Translations under genes and position numbers: made by a program
Assembly: GCF_025149785.1 (NCBI RefSeq)
Contig: NZ_CP102277.1
Location: 1,240,001-1,304,000, forward strand
Reading direction: 5' to 3'
Origin: Coprococcus comes ATCC 27758
GTDB taxonomy: Bacteria; Bacillota; Clostridia; Lachnospirales; Lachnospiraceae
DNA: 64,000 bases
Notes under the pieces: generated by a model
What the model was told of the DNA's origin: nothing
Database searches by the model: none
Seen by the model: only the letters and a program-made list of their open reading frames with translations
Shown here: positions 24,558-33,896 of the stretch, piece by piece
Position numbering within the stretch: position 1 is the stretch's first letter
How the letters are laid out: the number at the start of each line of letters is the position of its first letter

Positions 24558-26438
24558 GTGTATCTGGAGCAGATTCACGAAGCGAATGATATTAAAAAAT
24601 TAAATGAACGGGAACTGGCAGGGCTTGCAGAAGAAATCCGTACCTTTCTTGTTGAGAAGATCAGCAAGACAGGAGGGCATCTTGCGTCCAATCTGGGTGT
24701 GGTAGAGCTTACCATGGCAATGCATCTCAGTTTTCAGCTTCCGGAGGATAAGATGATCTGGGATGTAGGGCATCAGTCTTATACGCATAAGATTCTGACC
24801 GGAAGGAAAGAAGGATTTGATGGTTTGAGAAAATACGGCGGTATGAGTGGTTTCCCGAAGAGGAAAGAAAGTGACTGTGATGCCTTTGATACCGGTCATA
24901 GCTCCACTTCGATTTCGGCCGGACTTGGATATGCCAGAGGGAGGGATATCCTGGGACAGGATTATTCCGTGATCTCTGTTATCGGTGATGGATCACTGAC
25001 CGGAGGAATGGCTTATGAAGCACTGAATAATGCTGCGGAGATGAAGACGAATTTCATCATCGTACTCAACGATAACCATATGTCTATTTCCAAAAATGTC
25101 GGTGGAATGTCCAGTTATCTCGGGGAGCTGCGCACTGCCCAGGCCTATACCGATCTGAAGGATACCGTGGAAAATGTACTTGGCAGTATTCCGTTTGGCG
25201 GTGAAAAGATGGTGCGGCATATTAAGCGCACCAAGAGCAGCATCAAGCAGCTTTTGGTTCCGGGAATGTTCTTTGAAGATATGGGAATCAAGTATTTAGG
25301 ACCGGTGGACGGGCATGACCTGAAGGCGCTGCGACGTGCGTTTACCGAGGCAAAAAGGGTAAAAGGACCGGTGCTTGTCCATGTACTGACGAAAAAGGGG
25401 AAAGGGTATCTCCCGGCAGAAGAAAACCCTTCCCGTTTCCATGGAACAGGTCCGTTTGATATCCAGACAGGAGAGCCGATTTCCAAAAGTGGAAAGGATT
25501 CCTGTACAGATGTGTTTTCCAAGGTTATGCTGGATCTGGCAAAAAAAGATGACAGACTGGTAGCAATCACGGCGGCAATGGAAGACGGTACCGGTCTGGC
25601 AGCATTTCACAGATACTATCCGGACCGCTTTTTTGATGTGGGGATCGCAGAGGGACATGGCGTGACCTTTGCGGCAGGACTTGCTGCGGCAGGATTGCAT
25701 CCGGTATTTGCTGTATATTCTTCGTTTTTACAGAGAGGATTTGACCAGATGATCCATGATGTCTGTCTGCAGAAGCTTCCGGTCGTATTTGCCGTGGACA
25801 GGGCAGGACTTGTGGGAAGCGACGGGGAGACCCATCAGGGGATCTTTGATCTTTCTTATCTGTCAATGATTCCGAATATGACCGTCCTTTCTCCGAAAAA
25901 TAAATGGGAACTGGCGGACATGGTGCGGTTTGCGGTGAGACTTGGAGCACCGGCGGCAGTGCGCTATCCAAGAGGCAGCGCATTTGACGGATTCCGTGAA
26001 TACAGAGCACCGATCGAGTATGGAAAGAGTGAGCCGGTCTATGAAGAAGAGGATATTGCGATCATCAGTGTCGGACATATGTTTGAGCAGGCAGTTCAGG
26101 TTCGGAAGCGTTTGAAAGAGATTGGATATAACTGTACCCTGATCAATGCCCGGTTTGTAAAGCCGGTGGATGAGGAGATGCTCCGGAAACTGACGGTGGA
26201 ACACCGGCTGATCGTGACACTGGAAGAGAATATCCGCAGAGGCGGATTCGGAGAATTTGTGACTGCTTATCTGGCAGGTCTTGAGACAGACGCAGAGGTT
26301 CTGAATCTGGCACTGCCGGATGACTATATCGAACACGGAAGTGTAGACCTACTTCGCAGTGAGGTGATGCTGGATATTGAATCCTGCGTGGCCAGGATTA
26401 TCACTGCATATATAGCAGAAGAGAGCAGGAGGGATTGA
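24558..26438 (+). CDS. dxs: 1-deoxy-D-xylulose-5-phosphate synthase
   Basis: Thiamine diphosphate enzyme joining pyruvate and glyceraldehyde 3-phosphate at the entry to the MEP pathway. The 626 residues include GHLASNLGVVELTMAMH, WDVGHQSYTHKILTGR, the ThDP motif GDGSLTGGMAYEALNNA, the pyrimidine-domain DRAGLVGSDGETHQGIFD and a C-terminal transketolase domain ending near LPDDYIEHGS. GTG 24558 has GGGGTGG 5 bases upstream and fits the usual N-terminus; GTG 24549 is an alternative. Confidence 0.96.
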   Translation: MYLEQIHEANDIKKLNERELAGLAEEIRTFLVEKISKTGGHLASNLGVVELTMAMHLSFQLPEDKMIWDVGHQSYTHKILTGRKEGFDGLRKYGGMSGFPKRKESDCDAFDTGHSSTSISAGLGYARGRDILGQDYSVISVIGDGSLTGGMAYEALNNAAEMKTNFIIVLNDNHMSISKNVGGMSSYLGELRTAQAYTDLKDTVENVLGSIPFGGEKMVRHIKRTKSSIKQLLVPGMFFEDMGIKYLGPVDGHDLKALRRAFTEAKRVKGPVLVHVLTKKGKGYLPAEENPSRFHGTGPFDIQTGEPISKSGKDSCTDVFSKVMLDLAKKDDRLVAITAAMEDGTGLAAFHRYYPDRFFDVGIAEGHGVTFAAGLAAAGLHPVFAVYSSFLQRGFDQMIHDVCLQKLPVVFAVDRAGLVGSDGETHQGIFDLSYLSMIPNMTVLSPKNKWELADMVRFAVRLGAPAAVRYPRGSAFDGFREYRAPIEYGKSEPVYEEEDIAIISVGHMFEQAVQVRKRLKEIGYNCTLINARFVKPVDEEMLRKLTVEHRLIVTLEENIRRGGFGEFVTAYLAGLETDAEVLNLALPDDYIEHGSVDLLRSEVMLDIESCVARIITAYIAEESRRD

Positions 26439-26444
26439 TAGAGA

Positions 26445-27278
26445 ATGAAAGAACGGTTGGATGTATTACTTGTAAAGAGAAATCTGGCATCCTCCAGAGA
26501 AAAGGCAAAAGCGATCATCATGTCCGGCAATGTATTCGTGGACGGGCAGAGAGAGGATAAAGCGGGAACTTCCTTTTCGGAAGAGGTTCAGATCGAAGTC
26601 CGTGGACATGCACTTCCGTATGTCAGCCGCGGAGGACTTAAGCTGGAAAAGGCGATGAAGAATTTTGATGTATCCATGGAAGGAAAGGTATGTACCGATG
26701 TGGGATCTTCGACAGGAGGATTTACAGACTGCATGCTGCAAAATGGAGCAGTCAAGGTGTTTGCCATCGATGTGGGACATGGTCAGCTGGACTGGAAATT
26801 ACGTCAGGATGAAAGAGTGGTCTGCATGGAAAAGACCAACATCCGTTATGTACAGCCGGAAGATCTGGGAGAACCGATTGATTTTTCATCGATTGATGTT
26901 TCTTTTATTTCGCTGACGAAGGTACTTCTCCCAATCCGCAATTACCTGAAAGAGAACGGAGAGATCGTTGCATTGATCAAGCCACAGTTTGAAGCCGGAC
27001 GTGAGAAGGTTGGGAAAAAAGGTGTGGTAAGGGAAAAGAGTACCCATATCGAGGTCATCGAAAAAGTAACCGATTATGCAGTATCGATCGGTTTTGAAGT
27101 AGCAGCACTTGAATTTTCACCGATCAAAGGACCGGAAGGGAATATCGAGTATCTGGTACATCTGAAAAAAAGGCCGGAGGAAGAGGCAAGGATTGTGGAG
27201 AGCGTAGACATTCGGGGGACTGTCGATGCTGCTTTTGACACACTTGCGAAAAAGGATCCGGCTGAGGAGAAGAAATAA
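26445..27278 (+). CDS. tlyA: TlyA family rRNA (cytidine-2'-O)-methyltransferase
   Basis: Predicted SAM-dependent 2'-O-methyltransferase of rRNA. The 277 residues begin with an S4 RNA-binding domain (ERLDVLLVKRNLASSREKAKAIIMSGNV) and continue with an FtsJ-like domain. That domain has SRGGLKLEKA, the SAM motif DVGSSTGGFTDCML and KPQFEAGREKVGKKGVVRE. It lies between dxs and nadK, as in many Clostridia and Bacilli. It is sometimes annotated as a haemolysin, which the sequence does not support. Confidence 0.94.
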   Translation: MKERLDVLLVKRNLASSREKAKAIIMSGNVFVDGQREDKAGTSFSEEVQIEVRGHALPYVSRGGLKLEKAMKNFDVSMEGKVCTDVGSSTGGFTDCMLQNGAVKVFAIDVGHGQLDWKLRQDERVVCMEKTNIRYVQPEDLGEPIDFSSIDVSFISLTKVLLPIRNYLKENGEIVALIKPQFEAGREKVGKKGVVREKSTHIEVIEKVTDYAVSIGFEVAALEFSPIKGPEGNIEYLVHLKKRPEEEARIVESVDIRGTVDAAFDTLAKKDPAEEKK

Positions 27279-27284
27279 AAAGAC

Positions 27285-28121
27285 ATGGAAAAGTTTTACA
27301 TTATCACGAATGATATGAAGGATGCAAATCGGAAGATCACCGTGAAAATAAAAAAATGCATTGAATCCTACGGGAAGAAATGTTATCTGGAAGAGCAGCC
27401 GGAAGAAGGAAATTTTTCAAAGATCAAGATTCCAAAGGATATTGATTGTGTGTTGACGGTAGGCGGAGACGGAACCTTTATCCAGGCATCCAGACGTCTG
27501 TTCGGGCGGGAGCTTCCGATGCTTGGAATCAATATGGGCACCCTTGGCTATCTGACCGAGGTAGAGGTGCAGAATGTAGAAGAGGCTGTAAAACAGCTCG
27601 TAGAGGGCAATTATACGATTGAAGAGAGGATGATGCTGTATGGATCCGCTGCATACCGCAATGTAAGGGATGTGGCACTCAATGATATTGTCATGACGAG
27701 ATCCGGCAGCATGAAGATTGTTCATTTTAATCTCTATGTTAACGGAGAGTTTCTGAACTCCTATGATGCGGACGGATTGATCGTGTCCACACCAACGGGT
27801 TCTACTGCGTACAATCTGTCTGCAGGAGGACCGATCGTGGAGCCGACAGCGTCATTGATCGTTGTGACACCGATCTGCTCGCATGCACTCAATTCCCGCA
27901 GTATTGTTTTCGCGGACAAAGATGAGATCGTGATCGAGATTGGTGCAAAACGGGAAAATCAGATCGAGGAAGCAGTGATTGCATATGATGGTGCGGATGA
28001 AGTCCCGCTTCATACCGGTGACCGGATCCGGATCAAAAAGGCGTGGGAGACAGCGAAAATCGTAAAACTCAGCAAAGTGAGCTTTCTGGAAACATTACGT
28101 GAAAAGATGAAAGGAAACTAG
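27285..28121 (+). CDS. nadK: NAD(+) kinase
   Basis: Makes NADP+ from NAD+ and ATP. The 278 residues carry the GGDGTFIQASR motif (about 59-69), the NMGTLGYL segment, the substrate-binding DGLIVSTPTGSTAYNLSAGGPIVEP near 160-184 and VTPICSHALNSRSIVF. Length and motifs match the bacterial family. It lies 6 bases after tlyA and 3 bases before argR. Confidence 0.96.
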   Translation: MEKFYIITNDMKDANRKITVKIKKCIESYGKKCYLEEQPEEGNFSKIKIPKDIDCVLTVGGDGTFIQASRRLFGRELPMLGINMGTLGYLTEVEVQNVEEAVKQLVEGNYTIEERMMLYGSAAYRNVRDVALNDIVMTRSGSMKIVHFNLYVNGEFLNSYDADGLIVSTPTGSTAYNLSAGGPIVEPTASLIVVTPICSHALNSRSIVFADKDEIVIEIGAKRENQIEEAVIAYDGADEVPLHTGDRIRIKKAWETAKIVKLSKVSFLETLREKMKGN

Positions 28122-28124
28122 AAG

Positions 28125-28577
28125 ATGAAAGTAAACCGACATGCCAAAATTGTAGAATTGATCAACAAATATCAGATTGAGACACAGGATGAGCTTGCCG
28201 AGTATCTGAATGAAGCGGGATTTAAAGTGACGCAGGCAACGGTATCCAGAGACATCCGTGACTTAAAGCTCACCAAGGTTCCGGCAGAAAACGGCAGGCA
28301 GAAATATGCGGTACTCCAGAGTGCACAGAACGGAATGACTGAAAAATATGTGCGCATTTTGCGGGATGGATTCAGCTCTATGGATATGGCTCAGAACATT
28401 CTGGTACTGAAAACGGTATCCGGTATGGCGATGGCGGTGGCTGCGGCACTGGATGCGATGAACTGGAATGAGATTGTTGGCTGTATTGCCGGGGATGATA
28501 CGATCATGTGCGCTGTGCGGACCGTAGATGATACGATTCTACTGATGGAAAAGATCAAGAAACTACTGGAACAATAG
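28125..28577 (+). CDS. argR: Arginine repressor ArgR/AhrC
   Basis: Arginine-responsive hexameric regulator. The 150 residues have an N-terminal winged helix (RHAKIVELINKYQIETQDELAEYL, VTQATVSRDIRDLKLTKVP) and a C-terminal oligomerisation/arginine-binding domain with the GDDTIMCAVRT motif. Its place between nadK and recN is conserved in Firmicutes and need not reflect its targets. The nearest possible target here is the ArgD-like gene at 42124. Confidence 0.96.
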   Translation: MKVNRHAKIVELINKYQIETQDELAEYLNEAGFKVTQATVSRDIRDLKLTKVPAENGRQKYAVLQSAQNGMTEKYVRILRDGFSSMDMAQNILVLKTVSGMAMAVAAALDAMNWNEIVGCIAGDDTIMCAVRTVDDTILLMEKIKKLLEQ

Positions 28578-28589
28578 ACAGGAGAAAGA

Positions 28590-30266
28590 ATGTTACAAAA
28601 TTTGCATGTAAAAAATCTGGCGCTGATCGATGAGGCGGAAGTGGATTTCTCTGGTGGACTCAATATCCTGACCGGGGAAACCGGTGCCGGAAAATCAATT
28701 ATCCTGGGGAGTGTCAGTCTTGCCCTGGGCGGAAGATATTCAGCAGATATGCTTCGTAAGGGAGCCGATAAGGGACTTGTAGAACTGACCTTTTATGTGG
28801 AAAATCCGGAAACGGTACGGAAGCTGGAAGAGATGGATCTTTCGCCGGACGGAGGGCAGATCATTATCACCAGACGGTTTAACGGAAACCGAAGTGTGAG
28901 CCGGATCAATGGAGAGACTGTGACACTGGGGCGGCTAAAGGAAGCAGCCCAGGTTCTGATCGATATTCACGGACAGCATGAGCATCAGTCACTGTTATAT
29001 AAAAAAAATCATCTGGCAATTCTGGATGCATTTGCAAAAGAAGCCGGAGAATGGAAGAAAAAAGTGGCGGATTCATACAGGGAATACCGCCGGCTGGAAA
29101 AAGAACTTAAGGAAGCCGATAAAGACGAGGCTGAGAGAGCCAAAGAGATTTCTTTTCTTGAATTTGAGATTGATGAGATTGAAAATGCAGGAATCACTGC
29201 GGCAGAATGCCAGTCGGTAGAAGAAGATTACCGGCGGATGATGCAGGGGAAAAGAATCGCAGAGAATCTGGAAGAGGCGTATCTGTATACAGCAGGAGAA
29301 GGCGGTATAAGTGCGGCAGAAGCGATCGGACGGGCAGTACGTGCGGCAGCTGTGGCGGCAGAACATGATGACAAATCGGGAGAACTGTATGAACAGCTGG
29401 TCGAAGTGGAGAATCTGATCGGGGATTCCGGGCGCGAGCTTCGCTGTTATCTGGACAGTCTTTCCTTTGAACCGGAACAGTTCTATGAGACGGAGAGCCG
29501 GCTGAACCAGATCAATCATCTGAAGGTCAAATACGGAGATTCGGCAGAGGCAATCCTGCAGCATAAGGCGGATGACGAGGAGCGCCTCCTGATTTTAAAA
29601 AATTATGATGAATATTTAAATGAATTAAAGGGAAAACTGAAAAAATCAGAGGAACGTCTGCAAAAAGAATGCGAGGGTCTGTCGGAGACCCGTAAAAAAG
29701 AGGCAAAGCTTTTGCAGGCAAAGATCGCAGAAGGACTTCAGGATCTGAATTTCCTGGATGTCTGCTTTGAAATTCGGTTTTCAAAAACCTCCGGGTACAC
29801 AGTAGAAGGAACGGATGAGGTGGAATTTATGATCTCCATGAATCCGGGTGAACCGACAAGACCGCTTGCAACTGTGGCATCCGGCGGTGAACTTTCCCGC
29901 ATCATGCTTGCGATCAAGGCAGTCATGGCGGATAAAGATGAGATCGAGACACTGATCTTTGATGAAATCGATGTGGGGATCAGCGGTCGTACCGCACAGA
30001 AGGTTTCCGAGAAGATGTGCCTGATCGGCAGGAAACATCAGGTGATCTGCATTACGCATCTGGCACAGATTGCTGCAATGGCAGATACTCATTACCTGAT
30101 TGAAAAACGGGTGGAAGATCAGATGACAAAGACCAAGATCCGGCAGCTTGACGGGGAAGAATCTGTGCAGGAGCTGGGAAGGATCCTTGGAGGCGCAAAG
30201 ATTACGGATGCGGTGCTGGAAAACGCTCGGGAGATGAAAATTCTGGCATCGGGTTTGAAAAAATAA
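28590..30266 (+). CDS. recN: DNA repair protein RecN
   Basis: SMC-like ATPase acting early in double-strand break repair. The 558 residues have Walker A GETGAGKSIILGSV near 30-43, two coiled-coil arms (about 150-345), the ABC signature ASGGELSRIMLAIK near 427 and the Walker B/D-loop LIFDEIDVGISGRTAQ. The gene follows argR by 12 bases and ends at a clear terminator shared with the spoIVB upstream region. Confidence 0.97.
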   Translation: MLQNLHVKNLALIDEAEVDFSGGLNILTGETGAGKSIILGSVSLALGGRYSADMLRKGADKGLVELTFYVENPETVRKLEEMDLSPDGGQIIITRRFNGNRSVSRINGETVTLGRLKEAAQVLIDIHGQHEHQSLLYKKNHLAILDAFAKEAGEWKKKVADSYREYRRLEKELKEADKDEAERAKEISFLEFEIDEIENAGITAAECQSVEEDYRRMMQGKRIAENLEEAYLYTAGEGGISAAEAIGRAVRAAAVAAEHDDKSGELYEQLVEVENLIGDSGRELRCYLDSLSFEPEQFYETESRLNQINHLKVKYGDSAEAILQHKADDEERLLILKNYDEYLNELKGKLKKSEERLQKECEGLSETRKKEAKLLQAKIAEGLQDLNFLDVCFEIRFSKTSGYTVEGTDEVEFMISMNPGEPTRPLATVASGGELSRIMLAIKAVMADKDEIETLIFDEIDVGISGRTAQKVSEKMCLIGRKHQVICITHLAQIAAMADTHYLIEKRVEDQMTKTKIRQLDGEESVQELGRILGGAKITDAVLENAREMKILASGLKK

Positions 30267-30282
30267 GATTGAGCACATACTA
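30256..30282 (+). promoter_or_regulatory. Candidate sigma-G/sigma-F promoter for spoIVB
   Basis: TGAAAA (30256-30261) and CATACTA (30276-30282), 14 bases apart, match the forespore consensus TGHATR/CATWVTA at 5/6 and 7/7. It overlaps the end of recN. The predicted transcription start (about 30289) falls inside the left arm of the recN terminator. Confidence 0.4.
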
Positions 30283-30283
30283 G

Positions 30284-30314
30284 AGGCAGGAGAAAAAATC
30301 CTGCCTTATTTTTT
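30284..30314 (+). terminator. Intrinsic terminator after recN
   Basis: AGGCAGGA (30284-30291) pairs with TCCTGCCT (30299-30306), followed by TATTTTTT. Confidence 0.85.
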
Positions 30315-30346
30315 GCGGAATTTTAGGGAGGAAAAAGGGGTGTGTA

Positions 30347-31417
30347 ATGTCGGTTAGAAGTTATCGGAAAATGTTAAGTGTGTTATTAGCGGTAATTGTG
30401 GTTATAGGAGGCGGCTATTGCTACAGGGAATGGCGGGCTGAGAAAGCGGAGAGGGAGGCTTCGGTCAGTGAACTTTCGGGAAACCTTCTGATTCCGGGAG
30501 GGATGCCGGTTGGGATCTATATGGAGACGGATGGCGTGATGGTGCTGGGGACGCAGGAAATTAAGGGGAAAGATGGGATCGGTGTGAATCCGGCGAAGCA
30601 TCTGGTGAAGGAGGGAGATTATATTGTCGGAGTTGATTCTGACAGTATTTATAATAAATCTGAGCTTATCGAACGGGTTAAAAAATTATCGAATAAGTCC
30701 GTCATCTTACACATTCGTCGAAAAAAAGTGTATATTGATGTACAACTTCATCCGACAAAAGATGAAGGCGGGGCATATAAACTTGGAATCTGGGTGCGTG
30801 ATAACGCGCAGGGACTCGGCACAATCACTTTTCTGAATGCGGATAGTGAATACGGTGCGTTGGGACATGGAATACATGATGTAGATACCGGCAAACTGAT
30901 CGAAATGTCAACGGGAAGATTATATGATACCAGCATTCAGAATATTAAAAAAGGTGAGAACGGAAATCCCGGAGGGATGGAAGGGATCATTGTCTACAAT
31001 CATTACAATATTTTAGGTTCGATTACTACAAACACAGAGACAGGGATTTATGGGAAATTAGACAGGATTGAGAGAATATTTGACAGCAAAGAAGCTTATC
31101 CGGCTGTGGCAAAGGAAGAAATTCAGGTTGGAAAGGCGTATATCCGCTGTGCAGTAAGCGGAAAGACAGAAGATTATACAGTCAGAATCACAAAAGTTGA
31201 CCTGGATGCCAGGGAGGTGAACAAGGGGATTGAAATTCAGGTTACTGACAAACGGTTACTTAAACTGACCGGTGGGATTGTGCAGGGAATGAGTGGAAGC
31301 CCCATCATGCAGAATGGAAAGATTATAGGTGCAGTGACACATGTTTTCGTACAGGATGCGACAAAAGGATACGGAATATTTATCGAAAACATGCTGGAAA
31401 ATCTGAAAAAAGATTGA
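30347..31417 (+). CDS. spoIVB: SpoIVB peptidase (S55 family)
   Basis: Forespore serine peptidase that signals across the intermembrane space to activate SpoIVFB and hence sigma-K. The 356 residues have an N-terminal signal anchor (about 8-25), a PDZ-like domain (about 60-130) and the peptidase domain. The peptidase domain shows ALGHGIHDVDTG (catalytic His region) and GMSGSPIMQNGKIIGAVTHV near 314, where Ser316 is the likely nucleophile. AGGGAGG lies upstream. The gene precedes spo0A as in Bacillus and Clostridium. Confidence 0.95.
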   Translation: MSVRSYRKMLSVLLAVIVVIGGGYCYREWRAEKAEREASVSELSGNLLIPGGMPVGIYMETDGVMVLGTQEIKGKDGIGVNPAKHLVKEGDYIVGVDSDSIYNKSELIERVKKLSNKSVILHIRRKKVYIDVQLHPTKDEGGAYKLGIWVRDNAQGLGTITFLNADSEYGALGHGIHDVDTGKLIEMSTGRLYDTSIQNIKKGENGNPGGMEGIIVYNHYNILGSITTNTETGIYGKLDRIERIFDSKEAYPAVAKEEIQVGKAYIRCAVSGKTEDYTVRITKVDLDAREVNKGIEIQVTDKRLLKLTGGIVQGMSGSPIMQNGKIIGAVTHVFVQDATKGYGIFIENMLENLKKD

Positions 31418-31456
31418 AATATGCGAACCTTGTCAGATTTCTGCGACACCATTTGC

Positions 31457-31486
31457 TTGTATTCGCAGAATACAGAAGGTTATAAT
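31457..31486 (+). promoter_or_regulatory. Candidate spo0A promoter
   Basis: TTGTAT at 31457-31462, an 18-base spacer and TATAAT at 31481-31486. A sequence one mismatch from the reverse Spo0A box TTCGACA (TGCGACA, about 31442-31448) lies upstream of it and could be an autoregulatory site. Confidence 0.45.
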
Positions 31487-31534
31487 AGGTTACATTCCAG
31501 TGCAAATTGTCACTTTAAGGAGGGGAAAGGCTTT

Positions 31535-32320
31535 ATGGAAAAACTGAATGTAGCGATTGCTGACGATAACGAAAGAATGTTGAATTTACTAGGAGAAATT
31601 GTAGAAAGTGATAAAGATCTCAAACTGGTGGGAAAAGCCAGGAACGGAGAAGATATTTATCACATTATAAGAGATAAACAGCCTGATGTTGTACTTCTTG
31701 ACCTGATCATGCCGAAAATGGATGGAATCAGTGTGATGGAAATGATAGGCGCAGATAAAACAGTAAAAAAACAGCCGAATTTTATTATTGTAACTGCGAT
31801 TGGACAGGAGAGAATCACGGAAGATGCCTTCGAAAAAGGAGCAGCCTACTACATCCTGAAACCATTTCGCAATGAAACAATCCTTCAGCGGATCAAAAGC
31901 TCCGGACATGCGGAAAAGAGTGTAGCGCCTTACACAGATTATACCGTATATGCGGAACCTTCTGAGGAGGATTTGGAAACACAGGTGACAGAACTGCTCC
32001 ATGAAATCGGAATCCCGGCACATATAAAAGGGTATCATTATCTGAGGGATTCCATTCTGATGGCGGTTGACGATATGGAAGTTTTAAATGCGATCACAAA
32101 GATCCTGTATCCGACAGTCGCGAAAAAGAACCAGACCACATCGAGCCGTGTTGAACGGGCGATCCGCCATGCGATCGAGGTTGCATGGAGCAGGGGAAAG
32201 CTGGATACCTTAGAAGCTCTTTTCGGTTACACAGTAAGTAACGGGAAAGGAAAACCGACCAATTCTGAATTTATTGCTCTGGTCGCAGACACGATCAGAC
32301 TGAAATCAAAGCGCAGATAA
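31535..32320 (+). CDS. spo0A: Sporulation transcription factor Spo0A
   Basis: Master regulator of sporulation entry. The 261 residues have a receiver domain with the acidic pocket Asp10/Asp11 and phospho-acceptor Asp56 in [13 protein letters not shown], and a C-terminal effector domain containing the near-invariant recognition helix region [20 protein letters not shown] start at ATG 31535 behind AAGGAGGGG; the longer frame from 31421 runs through the promoter region. No phosphorelay gene is adjacent. Confidence 0.98.
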   Translation: MEKLNVAIADDNERMLNLLGEIVESDKDLKLVGKARNGEDIYHIIRDKQPDVVLLDLIMPKMDGISVMEMIGADKTVKKQPNFIIVTAIGQERITEDAFEKGAAYYILKPFRNETILQRIKSSGHAEKSVAPYTDYTVYAEPSEEDLETQVTELLHEIGIPAHIKGYHYLRDSILMAVDDMEVLNAITKILYPTVAKKNQTTSSRVERAIRHAIEVAWSRGKLDTLEALFGYTVSNGKGKPTNSEFIALVADTIRLKSKRR

Positions 32321-32323
32321 TTC

Positions 32324-32352
32324 TTTTCAAACGAGTGAAATTGCGGTATAAT
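32324..32352 (+). promoter_or_regulatory. Predicted glgA promoter
   Basis: TTTTCA at 32324-32329, a 17-base spacer and TATAAT at 32347-32352, followed by a short leader with AAGGAGG. Confidence 0.65.
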
Positions 32353-32386
32353 TATAAATAAGCCGCGAGAGTAAGGAGGGTGTTAA

Positions 32387-33823
32387 ATGAAAAAAGTATT
32401 ATTTGTGTCATCTGAATCAGTTCCGTTTATCAAAACAGGAGGATTAGCCGATGTAGTGGGATCACTACCAAAATATTTTGATAAGAACAAATACGATGTA
32501 CGTGTTATGCTTCCAAAGTATATGTGCATGAAAGACGAATGGAAAGATAAACTTTCTTATAGACTTCATTTCTATATGGATCTGAACTGGAGACAGCAGT
32601 ATGTAGGGCTTCTTGAACTTCAGTACGAAGGAATCACTTTTTATTTCATAGACAATGAATATTATTTTAATGGTTCGAAGCCATATGGTGATATTGCATA
32701 CGATATTGAGAAGTTTGCATTCTTTTCAAAAGCAGCCTTAAGTGCACTGCCACTTCTGGATTTCAGACCGGATATCATTCACTGTCATGACTGGCAGACC
32801 GGGCTTGTTCCGATTTATCTGGATAATTTCCGCTATAACAATGAGTTTTTCCGTGGAATCAAGACTGTGATCACCATACATAACCTCAAATTCCAGGGTA
32901 TCTGGGATAAGAAGACGGTTATGGATATCACCGGACTTCCGGCATACTATTTCTCACCGGATAAGCTGGAAGCATATGACAATGCCAACTATCTGAAAGG
33001 CGGAATTGTCTACGCTGACCGTGTGACAACGGTAAGCAGCAGTTACGCGGAAGAGATCAAGACACCGTTTTACGGGGAGAAGCTGGAAGGACTGATGCAG
33101 GCAAGAGCAAACTGTCTGTCAGGAATTGTCAATGGTATTGATTACGGTGATTTTAATCCGGCAACAGATACCAACATTGCAAGAACTTACTCTGTCGAAA
33201 ACTTCCGCAAGGAGAAAGTGAAAAATAAAATGGCGCTGCAGGAAGAACTCGGACTGGAGAGAGATCCGCACCGTATGATGATCGGTATCGTATCCAGACT
33301 GACCGACCAGAAGGGCTTTGACCTGATCGACTGTGTGATGGATGAACTTTGCCAGGATGCGGTTCAGATCGTCGTACTCGGTACCGGAGATGAGAGATAC
33401 GAGAACATGTTCCGTCATTTCGCATGGAAGTATCCGGATAAGGTATCTGCACAGATCTATTATTCAGAGCCGATGTCTCACAAGATCTATGCATCCTGTG
33501 ATGCATTCCTGATGCCGTCATTATTTGAACCATGTGGACTGAGCCAGCTGATGAGTCTGAGATATGGTACGGTGCCGATCGTAAGAGAGACAGGCGGACT
33601 CAAAGATACTGTAGAAGCTTACAACGAATACGAGAAGACCGGAACCGGATTCAGCTTCACCAATTACAATGCGCATGAGATGCTTGCAACTGTAAGATAT
33701 GCAGAACAGATTTACTATGACAAGAAGCGTGACTGGAACAAGATCGTAGAGCGTGGTATGGAAAAAGACTTCTCATGGAAGAATTCAGCCAAGCTTTACG
33801 AAGAACTTTACGAAAATATGTAA
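32387..33823 (+). CDS. glgA: Glycogen synthase (GT5)
   Basis: Transfers glucose from ADP-glucose to the growing alpha-1,4-glucan. The 478 residues show the ADP-glucose-binding KTGGLADVVGSLPK at about 17-30, the HCHDWQTGLVPIY segment near 134, and a GT-B C-terminal domain with MPSLFEPCGLSQLMSLRYG and RETGGLKDTV. It has its own promoter. No other glg gene is adjacent, so the rest of the glycogen pathway must be elsewhere. Confidence 0.96.
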   Translation: MKKVLFVSSESVPFIKTGGLADVVGSLPKYFDKNKYDVRVMLPKYMCMKDEWKDKLSYRLHFYMDLNWRQQYVGLLELQYEGITFYFIDNEYYFNGSKPYGDIAYDIEKFAFFSKAALSALPLLDFRPDIIHCHDWQTGLVPIYLDNFRYNNEFFRGIKTVITIHNLKFQGIWDKKTVMDITGLPAYYFSPDKLEAYDNANYLKGGIVYADRVTTVSSSYAEEIKTPFYGEKLEGLMQARANCLSGIVNGIDYGDFNPATDTNIARTYSVENFRKEKVKNKMALQEELGLERDPHRMMIGIVSRLTDQKGFDLIDCVMDELCQDAVQIVVLGTGDERYENMFRHFAWKYPDKVSAQIYYSEPMSHKIYASCDAFLMPSLFEPCGLSQLMSLRYGTVPIVRETGGLKDTVEAYNEYEKTGTGFSFTNYNAHEMLATVRYAEQIYYDKKRDWNKIVERGMEKDFSWKNSAKLYEELYENM

Positions 33824-33896
33824 AATGCATTCTGGTAATTTACCGGAAAATATGGTATCATGAAATGAAAAAATTTACAGAGGAGAAACATTCATT

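Noticed and set aside
33824-33896. SAM riboswitch before metF
   Set aside because: The gap is only 73 bases and lacks the S-box core; an inverted repeat GGTAA/TTACC is too small to be one.
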